A program made the translations under genes and the position numbers. Below are positions 23,268 through 32,917 of a DNA stretch of 64,000 nt, piece after piece. The notes under the pieces are model-generated. The model was not told the origin of the DNA. It worked only from the letters and a program-made list of their open reading frames with translations, and did not search any database. Within the stretch, counting starts at the first letter, position 1; each line of letters starts with the position of its first letter. The DNA is from an uncultured Prevotellaceae bacterium (GTDB taxonomy: Bacteria; Bacteroidota; Bacteroidia; Bacteroidales; Muribaculaceae): assembly GCA_900320245.1 (NCBI GenBank), contig ONRP01000022.1, forward strand, positions 1 through 64,000. Direction: 5' to 3'.

Positions 23268-24623
23268 TCAATACCCGCCTGTTCCACCGCCACTGGCGGC
23301 ACCTCGCTTGTAACGCACGATGGTAATGTCACCGCGGCGCTTGTATTTCACGCCATCACTGCCCAGAGCGGTAATCACATAGTAGAAAACGCCCGGGTCA
23401 ACGAGTTTGCCCTGATAGGTGCCGTCCCATCCCCCGTCGGGATCGGTGTACTCATACACCAGGTTGCCCCAGCGGTTGAAAATCCAGCAGTGGAACTCGA
23501 CCAGCGACTTGTAGGCCACCTTCCATATGTCGTTCACGCCCTCGGTAGAACCCGGCGAGAACGCATTGGGAATCTTGCCCTCGGCGCCCTTACCCAACTG
23601 GCTCTCGCTCACGCTGATCTGGAAGACCTCGCCATAGTCCTCGCAAGTGCCCGCGGCATTGGCCACCATGTAGCGCATATAGTAGGAGCCCGCATCCATG
23701 AACGTGTAATCCACCACGTCCTGGTTCCATTGCAGGATGACGTTTTCAAATTCAGGGTCGGTGGCCATCTGCCAGATGCGATAGACCACGGCGTCGGTCG
23801 GGTAGCCGGTGAACACAAAGTCGGCAGGAGCCGAGACCGGTTCGTTGCCGCCCGCATCCTCGGGGTTGTTCTCAATACCTTTCTGCACTGCGACAGACTG
23901 GCAGGCCACTGCCTGGGTATAGTAATAATCGCCCTCGGCGCTGGTGCCTATGCCCCATTGTTCAAGAAAACGGTCGCCCGAAATCATGAATGCCGTGTTG
24001 CACAACGGCGGGACAATCTCAAGGCCCTGGTCCAGCGCGGCGAAATTCTCGACAACCGGCTCTTCCTTCCAGATCGAGTCAGTTTCATTCCACACCAGCG
24101 TATTGTAGTTCAGTTTAATCTCGCGGTCCAGCACCTGGCGCAAGCCGTTGGTGGTATAATAAGGAATGGCGTCGCCATGACCGTCAACGTTGATTGTGAT
24201 CAGGTTGCACGGTGCCTCGCTGTTCTCGGTCATTGCGTTCAACTCCAGGTAATAGTCGGCATAGTTCACCACCCAGCAAAAATAGGGGGTCGTGCCCTCT
24301 GTAATTTTGTAGCCAATGTTGGGTATGACCTGAGGAAGCGTGGTTTCCATACCGTTCCAGCGGACACCGGGAATAGGCTCCATCTCCAAGTGACCATCAT
24401 GATAGTCATAACTCTCCCATGTTGCCGGTTCACCAGTCGACGAGTTGAAGGTCATCCCCACCCCATCGGTATCGAACACGACATATATCTTATTCAAGCC
24501 GGTGGTCGTCTCGGGAGTCACCTCGATAACAGGATGCTCCCCAACACCGGTAAATGACACCTGACCGCGAGCCGACAACAATGCCAGCGCGGCCACCATG
24601 AGCGTTATTAACTTCTTATTCAT
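23268..24623 (-). CDS. Secreted protein with CHU_C (gliding-motility-type, T9SS B) C-terminal domain
   Basis: 451 residues from MNKKLITL. Signal peptide to about residue 20 (ALLSARGQ). The middle is beta-rich and of unknown function with no catalytic motif seen. The last ~90 residues are a CHU_C domain: [49 protein letters not shown]. This domain directs type IX secretion and surface attachment in Bacteroidota. No other type IX component is in the window. The next gene downstream is the lytic transglycosylase, 77 bp away. An upstream ATG at 24632 is possible. Confidence 0.83.
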   Translation of the reverse strand: MNKKLITLMVAALALLSARGQVSFTGVGEHPVIEVTPETTTGLNKIYVVFDTDGVGMTFNSSTGEPATWESYDYHDGHLEMEPIPGVRWNGMETTLPQVIPNIGYKITEGTTPYFCWVVNYADYYLELNAMTENSEAPCNLITINVDGHGDAIPYYTTNGLRQVLDREIKLNYNTLVWNETDSIWKEEPVVENFAALDQGLEIVPPLCNTAFMISGDRFLEQWGIGTSAEGDYYYTQAVACQSVAVQKGIENNPEDAGGNEPVSAPADFVFTGYPTDAVVYRIWQMATDPEFENVILQWNQDVVDYTFMDAGSYYMRYMVANAAGTCEDYGEVFQISVSESQLGKGAEGKIPNAFSPGSTEGVNDIWKVAYKSLVEFHCWIFNRWGNLVYEYTDPDGGWDGTYQGKLVDPGVFYYVITALGSDGVKYKRRGDITIVRYKRGAASGGGTGGY

Positions 24624-24840
24624 AGTGCGCACTTGATATCTCTTTATTTATAATATATAACGTGTAGCCACGCTGGTTATTGCCCCGACCACGAAACAAA
24701 CATGCAAGCCGAGAGGAGAGCAAAAAGAATTCATTCTTTTTTATCCCGAGGCGACACCGATTGTGCCCAAGCCGAAGGCGCAGGGGAACATGCCGGAACA
24801 ATCGACCACGAGAAGCGTGGGATTCATGAAATACCACCGG

Positions 24841-27489
24841 CTAGAATAAGATGTAGGCGATGACAACGTTGATGTCGGCGATAGTTACCTCGCCATCACC
24901 GTTCACATCGGCACGGCCTTCATAGATGTCAGGGTCTCCCAAAATAACGCTGGTAATACAATTCACATCGGCAATGTTCAACTCACCATCAGCATTCACA
25001 TCACCAAGGAGCATATTGATTCTTCCCGTGAGATAGCCCGGATTGTTGGGACCGCCGTCAATATGGGCACGGGTGGCATCCACATAGTTAGCATCATAGA
25101 CTGTACCCTGGCCGCCGACGAGTGTGATGCAGCCACTAAACATGTCGCTGGACTCGTTCACCGCACCAGTAACCCAGCCACGACCAGCATAGATCGTTTC
25201 CAGATTCTTGGAGCCAGCGAACATGCCCGCCATGCTCCGAACCCGCGAGGTATTGAAGCGGCTCAAGTCAAGTGAATCCACAGACTGACAGTTGCTGAAC
25301 ATATTATTCATGTCTGTCACACTGGCGGTGTTGAAACCACTCAAGTCAAGGGATGTCAATGTTCGGCAGCCAGCAAACATGCCTGCCATGCTCCACACCC
25401 GCGAGGTATTGAAGCGGCTCAAGTCAAGCGATGCCAAGGTATCGCAGCCCTGGAACATGTATTCCATTTCTGTTGCGCTCGAGGTAGTCATGCCACTCAA
25501 GTCAAGAGCAGTCAAGGATTTGCAGCCCGAGAACGCATATCCCATATACTTCACATTGGCGGTGTTGAAACCACTCAGGTCAAGGGATGTCAATGATCGG
25601 CAGCCAGCGAACATGCCCGCCATGTCTTTCAAACTATCTGCCTTGAAACCACTCAGGTTAAGGAAAGTCAATGTATCGCAGTCGGCGAACATTCGTGCCA
25701 TGTTTGTCACCTTCGAAGTGTTGAAACTGCTCAGGTCAAGGGATTTCAATGAATCGCAGTCATAGAACATCGCCCACATGTTTGTCACATTAGAGGTGTT
25801 GAAGCCGCTCAAGTCAAGTGAGGTCAATGATTTACAGCCAGCGAACATCCTTCTCATGTCGGTCACTGCACTGGTGTTTAAATGGTTGATTCCTGTAATG
25901 GAATCGAGCCTATTCATACCATAAAACCAACCGTAAGTGGAAGTTGGGCGGGCAGCGACAAATGTGGAGTCTAACTGCACGTGTGTGACATTCTCGGCAT
26001 ATTCAGACCAGCCGGGATTGACTGTGCCCGTATTCAGCAAATAGGATGTGCTCGGGCGGAGGGAACGCTCGTCATCGTAGTAGAACAACAACGTCGTTTG
26101 GTCGTCGGAAAGCAATGCATAGGCAATTCTTTTTCTGGAGAGATAACCCGGATTGGTGGGGCCTTCGTCTACATGGGCATAACCGACATCCACATGGCTC
26201 GCATCGTAAACTGTACCTTGCTCACCGACAAGGCTGGTGCAGCCATGAAACATTTCAAAGGAAAAGGTCACCGAATCAGTAGACCAGCCTTTGCCGACAT
26301 AGATTGTAACCAAATTATTGCAGCCGTCGAACATGTATGCCATGCCTTTTACATTCGTGGTATTGAAACCACTCAAATCAATGGATGTCATGGATTTGCA
26401 GCCCATAAACATGCCGCTTAGGCCCTGCACATTAGAGGTATTAAAACCACTCAGGTCAAGAGTTGCCAACGAATCGCAGTTAGCGAACATCCCACTCATA
26501 TCTGTCACATTTGAGGTGTTGAAGCCACTCAGGTCAAGAGAATCCAAAGACTGGCAGATACTGAACATGTCTACCATGTCTGTCACATTCGATGTGTTGA
26601 AACTGCTCAAGTTGATAGATTTCAGGGATTTACAAGCATAAAACATCCTTCTCATTCTTGTCACATTCCTGGTATTGAAACTACTCAGGTCAAGAGATGT
26701 CAAGGAACTACAGCCTTGGAACATTTCTAGCATATCTGTCACGTTCGAGGTATTGAAACTGCTCAAGCCAAGGGAATCCAAAGATGCACATTCCTCGAAC
26801 ATCATTTGCATGTTTGTCACATTCCTGGTATTGAAACCGCTCAGGTCAAGAGTTGTCAGTGCATGGCAGCCACCGAACATGTTGGCCATAATCGTGACAT
26901 TCGAGGTATTGAAACCACTCACATCAATAGTTGTCAATAATTGGCAGTCAGCGAACATCCCACCCATTGTTGTCACATTAGAGGTGTTGAAGCCGCTCAC
27001 ATCAATGGTGGTCAAGGATTCGCAGCCAGCGAACATGAATTGCATGTCTGTCACATTCGCTGTATTGAAGCCGCTCACATCAAGGGAGGTCAATGAGTTG
27101 CCAGCGAACATGCCTTCCATGTTTGTCACTGAATCGGTATTTAAATAGGTGATTCCAGTAATGGAATAAAGTTTATCCATTCCGCGAAACCACCCTTGAG
27201 TAGAAGTGGGACGGGCAGCGACAAATGTGGTGTCAAACACCACCTTAGAAATATCGAGCCTGTCCTTATACCATTCGGGAGAAGAAATGGAATCAATTAT
27301 ATCCAACGAATAGGAAGTGCCCGGGCGGGAACTGCGTTGGTCATCGTAGAAGAACGTCAGTGTGCTGTCGGCCTCGGTAAGAACCGAGTAGGCTTCTTGG
27401 GCTGAACCGGCAACTGCTGCCATCGTCAGCAACAACAGCATCAGGCATCGGCCCATGGATATCCTGAAATATAATGGTCGTTTCATCAT
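24841..27489 (-). CDS. BspA-like surface protein with DUF285 repeats and dockerin-like C-terminus
   Basis: 882 residues. A signal peptide (to about residue 30, VAGSAQ) is followed by two large modules. Each begins with a similar header (FFYDDQRSSRPGTSYSL near 47, FYYDDERSLRPSTSYLL near 465) and then runs of a 26-residue DUF285/LRR-like unit (LTSLDLSGFNTSNVTDM...MFAGC). The 78-bp period is visible in the DNA. The C-terminus (about 822-882) is a dockerin-like pair (GDVNADGELNIADVN and ADVNGDGEVTIADIN). Such proteins are exposed and often bind host or bacterial ligands; the ligand here is unknown. It has its own promoter at 27529-27561. The whole-module duplication is notable. The start could also be the next Met (27486). 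Confidence 0.85.
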   Translation of the reverse strand: MMKRPLYFRISMGRCLMLLLLTMAAVAGSAQEAYSVLTEADSTLTFFYDDQRSSRPGTSYSLDIIDSISSPEWYKDRLDISKVVFDTTFVAARPTSTQGWFRGMDKLYSITGITYLNTDSVTNMEGMFAGNSLTSLDVSGFNTANVTDMQFMFAGCESLTTIDVSGFNTSNVTTMGGMFADCQLLTTIDVSGFNTSNVTIMANMFGGCHALTTLDLSGFNTRNVTNMQMMFEECASLDSLGLSSFNTSNVTDMLEMFQGCSSLTSLDLSSFNTRNVTRMRRMFYACKSLKSINLSSFNTSNVTDMVDMFSICQSLDSLDLSGFNTSNVTDMSGMFANCDSLATLDLSGFNTSNVQGLSGMFMGCKSMTSIDLSGFNTTNVKGMAYMFDGCNNLVTIYVGKGWSTDSVTFSFEMFHGCTSLVGEQGTVYDASHVDVGYAHVDEGPTNPGYLSRKRIAYALLSDDQTTLLFYYDDERSLRPSTSYLLNTGTVNPGWSEYAENVTHVQLDSTFVAARPTSTYGWFYGMNRLDSITGINHLNTSAVTDMRRMFAGCKSLTSLDLSGFNTSNVTNMWAMFYDCDSLKSLDLSSFNTSKVTNMARMFADCDTLTFLNLSGFKADSLKDMAGMFAGCRSLTSLDLSGFNTANVKYMGYAFSGCKSLTALDLSGMTTSSATEMEYMFQGCDTLASLDLSRFNTSRVWSMAGMFAGCRTLTSLDLSGFNTASVTDMNNMFSNCQSVDSLDLSRFNTSRVRSMAGMFAGSKNLETIYAGRGWVTGAVNESSDMFSGCITLVGGQGTVYDANYVDATRAHIDGGPNNPGYLTGRINMLLGDVNADGELNIADVNCITSVILGDPDIYEGRADVNGDGEVTIADINVVIAYILF

Positions 27490-27528
27490 TAGGAAGTATT
27501 TGGCTGGTTAATTATTCCATTGAAACCG

Positions 27529-27561
27529 CAAATATAGCATTTTTCCCTCAAGAAGACCAAA
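27529..27561 (-). promoter_or_regulatory. Promoter for the BspA-like gene
   Basis: Minus strand: TTTG, 21-nt spacer, TATATTTG. Confidence 0.55.
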
Positions 27562-27745
27562 ACTCTCCCCGTATTTCATCTTTGGCAAGAAACCGACAAA
27601 TGATTGTTCTGATTATGCTGAAGGATTCTGCCAACCTTTTGACCAGGAATTTCAATGGTGAAAACAACTGTGGTGCGGACGCCTCGGATGATTCAGAGAT
27701 TCCGGTTGTTCATCAATCTGTTGCATTATTGGCGAGATGGGGCTT

Positions 27746-27776
27746 TTTGTCATGTCGTGGGGATGTATTACCTTTG
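27746..27776 (+). promoter_or_regulatory. Promoter for the C_GCAxxG_C_C gene
   Basis: TTTG 27746-27749, 19-nt spacer, TACCTTTG 27769-27776. It lies 36 nt before the chosen ATG and rules out the earlier in-frame ATG at 27737. Confidence 0.65.
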
Positions 27777-27811
27777 CAAGAGATTTACACATATTATATA
27801 TAACATCAACA

Positions 27812-28213
27812 ATGGAACAGAACGAGATGATGAATGGCATGCCGCGCAGTGAGCGCGCCGTGATGCACAAGCGCAACTACAACTGCTGCCAGGCTGTACT
27901 GCTGGCCTACGCACCCGAACTGGGACTGCCCGAAGACCGGCTGCTGGCCATGGGCGCCTGTTTCGGCAGCGGCATGGGGAGCATGGACGAGACGTGCGGA
28001 GCCCTGTGCGGGGCACAGATGGTGCAAGGGTTGCTCAAGTATGACAACTGCCGCATGAACCCCCAGGCCAGCCAATTGCGCGCCGAGTTTGAACAACGGT
28101 GCGGCGCCACCCGCTGCAAGGACCTCAAGGGCGTGGGCACCGACCACGGGCCGCTGTGCTCCTGCGAGGACTGCGTGCGCAATGCGGTGAAAAGCCTGGA
28201 GGAATTGCTCTAA
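27812..28213 (+). CDS. C_GCAxxG_C_C family protein (putative redox-active)
   Basis: 133 residues, cytoplasmic. Cysteine-rich: NCCQAVLLAY, then ACFGSGMGSMDETCGALCGA, then CR, RCGATRCKDL and a C-terminal LCSCEDCV. This matches the C_GCAxxG_C_C family, whose cysteines are thought to bind metal or take part in redox chemistry; biochemical function is unproven. The first ATG after the promoter was chosen. No partner genes are adjacent. Confidence 0.83.
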   Translation: MEQNEMMNGMPRSERAVMHKRNYNCCQAVLLAYAPELGLPEDRLLAMGACFGSGMGSMDETCGALCGAQMVQGLLKYDNCRMNPQASQLRAEFEQRCGATRCKDLKGVGTDHGPLCSCEDCVRNAVKSLEELL

Positions 28214-28326
28214 GTCTGTGGCTATCTTTCAGGTCGCGCTGACCCTCTTTTCAAGCCATACTACCAGCGACGATATTTTTTCATTTTTAATTGTGAAATC
28301 ATAGCGGCTGTTTGACGTTTTTTGAG

Positions 28327-28334
28327 TAATTTTG
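28327..28334 (+). promoter_or_regulatory. -7 box TAATTTTG for the mre operon
   Basis: TAATTTTG about 70 nt upstream of mreB; no well-spaced -33 element. Confidence 0.45.
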
Positions 28335-28403
28335 CAATCCGATTTAAGAAGGAATATATTATTAAGCATTTATAACTAACTATCAACTATATAGATAACA
28401 ATC

Positions 28404-29426
28404 ATGGGATGGTTTTCATTCACTCAAGAAATCGCTGTCGATTTAGGAACAGCCAACACCATTATCATCCATAACGACCGCATCGTCATCGACGAGCCTT
28501 CGGTCGTCGCTCTTGACTCCAAGACCAACAAGCCCATCGCCGTGGGTGAACGCGCCCGCGAGATGCACGGCAAGGCTCACGAGGGCATCCGTACCGTGCG
28601 CCCCTTGAGCGACGGTGTCATCGCCGACTTCAACGCCGCCGAGCACATGATTCGCGGCATGATCAAGAAGGTCAGTGCCAAGAACCACTGGTTCTCACCC
28701 TCGCTGCGCATGGTCGTGTGCGTTCCCTCGGGTTCGACCGAGGTCGAGATCCGCGCCGTCCGCGACTCCAGCGAACACGCCGGTGGCCGCGACGTGTACA
28801 TGATCTATGAGCCCATGGCAGCAGCCCTGGGTATCGGACTCGACGTGCTGGCCCCCGAGGGCAACATGATTGTCGACATCGGCGGCGGTACCACCGAGAT
28901 TGCTGTAATCTCGCTGGGCGGTATCGTCAGCAACAAGAGCATCCGCACCGCCGGTGACGAACTCACCGAGGACATCCAGGAGCACATGCGCCGCGCCCAC
29001 AACGTGCGCGTCGGCGAGCGCACTGCCGAGGCCATCAAGATTAACGTCGGCTCGGCCCTCACCGACCTGGGCGCCGAGGCTCCCGAGGATTTCATCATCC
29101 ACGGCCCCAACCAGGTCAACTCGCTGCCCCTCGAGGTGCCCGTGACCTACCAGGAGGTGTGCCACTGCATCGAGAAGTCCATCTCCAAGATTGAGGCCGC
29201 TGTGCTCAGTGCCCTGGAGCAGACTCCTCCCGAGTTGTACCAGGATATCGTCCACAACGGTATCTTCCTGACCGGTGGTGGTGCCCTGCTACGCGGACTG
29301 GATAAGCGCTTGACCGACAAGATCGGTATCGAGTTCCATGTTGCCGAGGATCCCCTGCACGCTGTGGCCAAGGGTACCGGCATTGCTCTGAAGAACATCA
29401 AGCACTTCAAGTTCCTCATGCGCTAA
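28404..29426 (+). CDS. mreB: Rod shape-determining protein MreB
   Basis: Bacterial actin homologue that guides peptidoglycan elongation at the cytoplasmic face of the membrane. 340 residues, normal length. The phosphate-1 loop is VDLGTANT (residues about 12-19), the phosphate-2 loop is MIVDIGGGTTEIAVIS, and the adenosine motif is FLTGGGALLRGLD. The N-terminal MGWFSFTQE is an amphipathic membrane-binding segment. First gene of the elongasome operon mreB-mreC-mreD-mrdA-rodA. Confidence 0.97.
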   Translation: MGWFSFTQEIAVDLGTANTIIIHNDRIVIDEPSVVALDSKTNKPIAVGERAREMHGKAHEGIRTVRPLSDGVIADFNAAEHMIRGMIKKVSAKNHWFSPSLRMVVCVPSGSTEVEIRAVRDSSEHAGGRDVYMIYEPMAAALGIGLDVLAPEGNMIVDIGGGTTEIAVISLGGIVSNKSIRTAGDELTEDIQEHMRRAHNVRVGERTAEAIKINVGSALTDLGAEAPEDFIIHGPNQVNSLPLEVPVTYQEVCHCIEKSISKIEAAVLSALEQTPPELYQDIVHNGIFLTGGGALLRGLDKRLTDKIGIEFHVAEDPLHAVAKGTGIALKNIKHFKFLMR

Positions 29427-29538
29427 CTTAAGTTGTAAGTTTTAAGTTGTAAGTTTTAAGTACAATTACTAACGCCTGAAAGCCATTGGGCTGCAGTATC
29501 ATTACTAAAAACTTAAAACTAAAAACTTAAAACTAAAA
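29427..29538. repeat. Paired complementary AAGTTTT/AAAACTT arms between mreB and mreC
   Basis: Left arm repeats AAGTTGTAAGTTTT (29427-29461), right arm repeats AAACTTAAAACT (29504-29538). They can pair into a long imperfect hairpin that reaches almost to the mreC start (29543). Confidence 0.65.
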
Positions 29539-29542
29539 AAAG

Positions 29543-30496
29543 ATGAACAATCTGCTCAACTTTTTCGTCAAACACAGTGCGTGGTTCATTTTCGCTATCT
29601 ATGTGATATTGAGCCTCGTACTGCTGTTTAAGGATAATCCTTACCAGAGCGTTACGTCCTATTTCCACCTGCGCGACATCAACGAGAGTCTGCAGGAACG
29701 CAACGCCGCGCTGGAGATGGAACTGATTGAGTTGCGCAACCAGTTGGCCGACCTGGCCCTCCAGGCGCCCGACTCGCTGCACCAGCCTGCCCTGGGCCAG
29801 TACACCTTTGTCATGGCCCATGTCATCAGCAACAGCATCGCCCAGCCCAACAACTACATCACCATCGACCGTGGATTCGCCGACGGCGTCAAGCCCGAGA
29901 TGGGCGTCATCGACCAGAATGGCGTGGTGGGCATCGTCAACGTCGTCGGGCCTCATGCCTCGCGTGTCATCTCGCTGCTGAACCCTCACATGAGGCTCTC
30001 GTGCAAACTCAAGAGCAACAACTTCTTCGGCAGCCTGGTGTGGGACGGCAAGAATCCGCAATATGCCCTGCTCGAGGAATTGCCCAAGCACGTCAAGTAC
30101 AACAAGGGCGACACTGTGGTCACCAGCGGCTACTCGGCCGTGTTCCCCGAGGGCATCATCGTGGGCATCGTCGAGGGCAGTGACGGCAACAACACGGCCA
30201 GTTTCGTGTCGTTGCGCATCAAGTTGACCACCAACTTCAGCCAGTTGAGCAACGTGCGCATCATCACCAACAGCATGAAGGAGCAGATTGACGTACTCAG
30301 GCGCGCCGAGCAGGGTGTCGACACCGCTGCCAACATCATGCTGCGTCCCGAAATCAAGCCCGAAATCGTCGACGTCGTCCCCGAGGCCAAGGACAAGGGC
30401 AAGAGCAAGAAGGGCAAGTCCGAGGCGCCCGCAAAGCCCGTCGCTCAGCCCGCCACTCCCGTTGAACCCGAAAACGCCACATCAGAACAGCCATGA
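29543..30496 (+). CDS. mreC: Rod shape-determining protein MreC
   Basis: 317 residues; a single N-terminal membrane helix (AWFIFAIYVILSLVLLF), a periplasmic coiled coil (DINESLQERNAALEMELIELRNQLADL) and the beta-barrel MreC core with ITIDRGFADGVKPEMGVI and GDTVVTSGYSAVFPEGIIVG. It links MreB and the PBP2/RodA synthase in the periplasm. The C-terminal ~60 residues are a Lys/Pro/Ala-rich tail of low complexity, longer than in many homologues. The stop overlaps the mreD start by 4 bp. Confidence 0.95.
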   Translation: MNNLLNFFVKHSAWFIFAIYVILSLVLLFKDNPYQSVTSYFHLRDINESLQERNAALEMELIELRNQLADLALQAPDSLHQPALGQYTFVMAHVISNSIAQPNNYITIDRGFADGVKPEMGVIDQNGVVGIVNVVGPHASRVISLLNPHMRLSCKLKSNNFFGSLVWDGKNPQYALLEELPKHVKYNKGDTVVTSGYSAVFPEGIIVGIVEGSDGNNTASFVSLRIKLTTNFSQLSNVRIITNSMKEQIDVLRRAEQGVDTAANIMLRPEIKPEIVDVVPEAKDKGKSKKGKSEAPAKPVAQPATPVEPENATSEQP

Positions 30497-31011
30497 CCAA
30501 GACCGTGATACAGTTCATCCTGCTCTTCATCGTGCTCACCGTGCTGCAACTGGTGTGCAACAAGATTGTGCTGTGGGGCGTTGCCATGCCGGTAGTGTTC
30601 ATCTACCTCATCCTTAGGCTGCCCGTCAACCTGCACGGCGGGTGGGTGCTCACCATCGCGTTCTTCTCGGGACTCATCATCGACATCTTTGACAACACGC
30701 CCGGCATGAACGCCCTGGCCTGCACGCTGATGGCTGCCGTCAGGCGGCCCGTGTTCAACATGTTCGTCTCGCGCGAGAACGACATGAACATACCCATCCC
30801 GTCGGTCGACTCGATGGGCATCGGCGACTACTTCAAGTACATGGCGACGCTCGTGACGCTCTACTGCTCGCTCATCTTCCTCATCCAAGCCTTCTCGCTT
30901 CACGACATCGTGCTCACCCTGGCGCGCATCGCCGCCAGCAGCGCATTGTCGATTATGATCATCTTTGCGTTGGACAGTTTAGTCAGCACCCGCCGTGAGA
31001 AAAGATTATAA
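30493..31011 (+). CDS. mreD: Rod shape-determining protein MreD
   Basis: 172 residues, inner membrane, about five hydrophobic helices (FILLFIVLTVLQLVC, VVFIYLILRLP, LTIAFFSGLIIDIF and others). The GLIIDIFDNTPGMNALACTL segment is typical of MreD. Part of the elongasome; translationally coupled to mreC (ATGA) and overlapping the next gene by 17 bp. Confidence 0.92.
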   Translation: MTKTVIQFILLFIVLTVLQLVCNKIVLWGVAMPVVFIYLILRLPVNLHGGWVLTIAFFSGLIIDIFDNTPGMNALACTLMAAVRRPVFNMFVSRENDMNIPIPSVDSMGIGDYFKYMATLVTLYCSLIFLIQAFSLHDIVLTLARIAASSALSIMIIFALDSLVSTRREKRL

Positions 31012-32917
31012 CCTCGAGAAGCGCAAATATGTCATCAGCGGCTTCATCGTCGTCATCGTGCTGGTCTACATTGCCCGGCTGGTGCAGTTGCAGGTGCTCG
31101 ACAGCACCTACAAGCAGCATGCCGACAACAATGCCTTCATGGAGAAGGTCATCTACCCCTCGCGAGGGCTCATCTACGACCGCAACGGCAAACTCGTGGT
31201 CTACAACGCGCCCGAGTATGACCTGATGGTGATTCCCAAGGATGTTGTTCCCTTTGACACCATCGACCTGTGCAACACGCTGCAAATCAGCAAGTCGGAG
31301 TTCAACCAGCGGTGGCAGGACATGTCCAAGGGTCGCAACTACTCGGCCTTCACCCAGCAGGTGTTCATGAACCACCTCACCCCCGAGGATTACGGCCGTC
31401 TGCAAGAGAAACTGTACCGTTTCCCGGGATTCTTTGTCGTGCAGCGCATCCTGCGCCAGTACAACTACAACGTTGCCGCCAACGTGCTGGGCGACATTCG
31501 CGAGGTCAACGCCCGTGACATCGAGAACGACGACTATTACCGCCCCGGTGACTACACGGGCGACCTGGGCATCGAGAAGAGTTACGAGTCGTGGCTGCGA
31601 GGCATCAAGGGCAAGGAAATCCTCATCCGCGACGCCACGGGCCGTATCAAGGGCCGCTACAACGAGGGGGCCGACGACGTGAGCCCCGTGGCGGGCAACA
31701 ACCTGAAACTGAGCATCGACATCGAACTGCAGGCCTACGGCGAACTGCTCATGCAGGGCAAAGTGGGCGCCATCGTCTGCATCGAGCCCAAGACGGGCGA
31801 AATCCTGGCCCTGGTGTCCAGCCCCACCTACGACCCCGCACTGCTCATGGGCAAGGAACGCGGCAAGAACTACCGCGACCTGGTCAACAACCGCCTCAAG
31901 CCGCTGTACGACCGCTCCATCATGGCGGCCTACCCTCCCGGCTCGACCTTCAAGCCCAGCCAGGGCCTCATCTTCCTGCAGGAGGGCATCATCACCACGA
32001 GCACGGTCTATCCCTGCCACCGCGGCTACGTCAATGCGGGCCTGCGCGTGGGCTGCCACGGTCACGGCTCCCCCATCCCGCTCAAGCCCGCCCTGCAGAC
32101 CTCGTGCAACGCCTACTTCTGCTGGGGCTTCAAGTACATGATGGACAAGCGCAGCAAGTACGGCTCGACGGGCAAGGCCTTTGAGGTGTGGAAAAACCAC
32201 ATGGTGTCGATGGGATACGGCTACAAACTGGGCATCGACATGCCGGGCGAGAGCCGAGGCTTCATCCCCAACACGGCCTTCTATGACAAGATTTACGGCG
32301 AGGGCAAATGGGTGGGACAGACCATCATCAGCGACGCCATCGGGCAAGGCGAAATCCTGGCCACGCCGCTCCAGATTGCCAACCTGAGCGCCACCATCGC
32401 CAACCGCGGCTACTACATCACGCCCCACGTCGTCAAGGACATCGAGGGTGTGGGAATCCTCACGCGCTGCCTCGAGCGCCACGACACCGACATCGACAAG
32501 GCCTACTACAGCGACATCGTCGAGGGCATGCGCATGGCGGTGCTGGGCGGCACCTGCACCCGTGCCAACATCCCCGGGCTGGACGTGTGCGGCAAGACCG
32601 GTACGGCCCAGAACCCACACGGCCGCGACCACTCGGTGTTCATGGGCTTTGCCCCGATGAACGACCCCAAAATCGCCGTCTGTGTCTATGTCGAGAATGC
32701 CGGCTTCGGCGCCGCCTTCGGTGTGCCCATCGGCGCCCTGATGATACAGCGCTACCTGCGCGGCGACTCCCCCGGGCTGCAGGCCCAGGGCCGCGCGATG
32801 GCCAGCCGCCACACCATCACCACCCCCAAGGTGAAGAAAACCGCTTCCGGCACCAAGGCCGACAACAATAAGACCAACAAGTCATCCTCAAAACCCGCTG
32901 CCGACAATGGAGATTAG
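30995..32917 (+). CDS. mrdA: Penicillin-binding protein 2 (elongasome transpeptidase)
   Basis: 640 residues. One N-terminal membrane helix (YVISGFIVVIVLVYIARL), the PBP dimerisation domain, then the transpeptidase domain in the periplasm with catalytic Ser317 in STFK, S370-C-N, and K534-T-G (CGKTGTAQNP). It cross-links peptidoglycan in partnership with RodA. The start is GTG at 30995, inside the mreD end. The C-terminal tail is Lys/Thr/Ser-rich. It overlaps rodA by 11 bp. Confidence 0.95.
   Translation: MRKDYNLEKRKYVISGFIVVIVLVYIARLVQLQVLDSTYKQHADNNAFMEKVIYPSRGLIYDRNGKLVVYNAPEYDLMVIPKDVVPFDTIDLCNTLQISKSEFNQRWQDMSKGRNYSAFTQQVFMNHLTPEDYGRLQEKLYRFPGFFVVQRILRQYNYNVAANVLGDIREVNARDIENDDYYRPGDYTGDLGIEKSYESWLRGIKGKEILIRDATGRIKGRYNEGADDVSPVAGNNLKLSIDIELQAYGELLMQGKVGAIVCIEPKTGEILALVSSPTYDPALLMGKERGKNYRDLVNNRLKPLYDRSIMAAYPPGSTFKPSQGLIFLQEGIITTSTVYPCHRGYVNAGLRVGCHGHGSPIPLKPALQTSCNAYFCWGFKYMMDKRSKYGSTGKAFEVWKNHMVSMGYGYKLGIDMPGESRGFIPNTAFYDKIYGEGKWVGQTIISDAIGQGEILATPLQIANLSATIANRGYYITPHVVKDIEGVGILTRCLERHDTDIDKAYYSDIVEGMRMAVLGGTCTRANIPGLDVCGKTGTAQNPHGRDHSVFMGFAPMNDPKIAVCVYVENAGFGAAFGVPIGALMIQRYLRGDSPGLQAQGRAMASRHTITTPKVKKTASGTKADNNKTNKSSSKPAADNGD

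Larger units (their letters stand above)
27490..27811. other. Divergent intergenic region
   Basis: Contains promoters for the BspA-like gene (minus) and the C_GCAxxG_C_C gene (plus). Nothing else recognised. Confidence 0.5.

Noticed and set aside
24841-27489. 78-bp direct repeats as a CRISPR or non-coding array
   Set aside because: They are in frame and encode DUF285 repeats of a secreted protein.
30983-32812. 609-codon ORF opposite mrdA
   Set aside because: Shadow of the PBP2 gene, which has all catalytic motifs and operon context.
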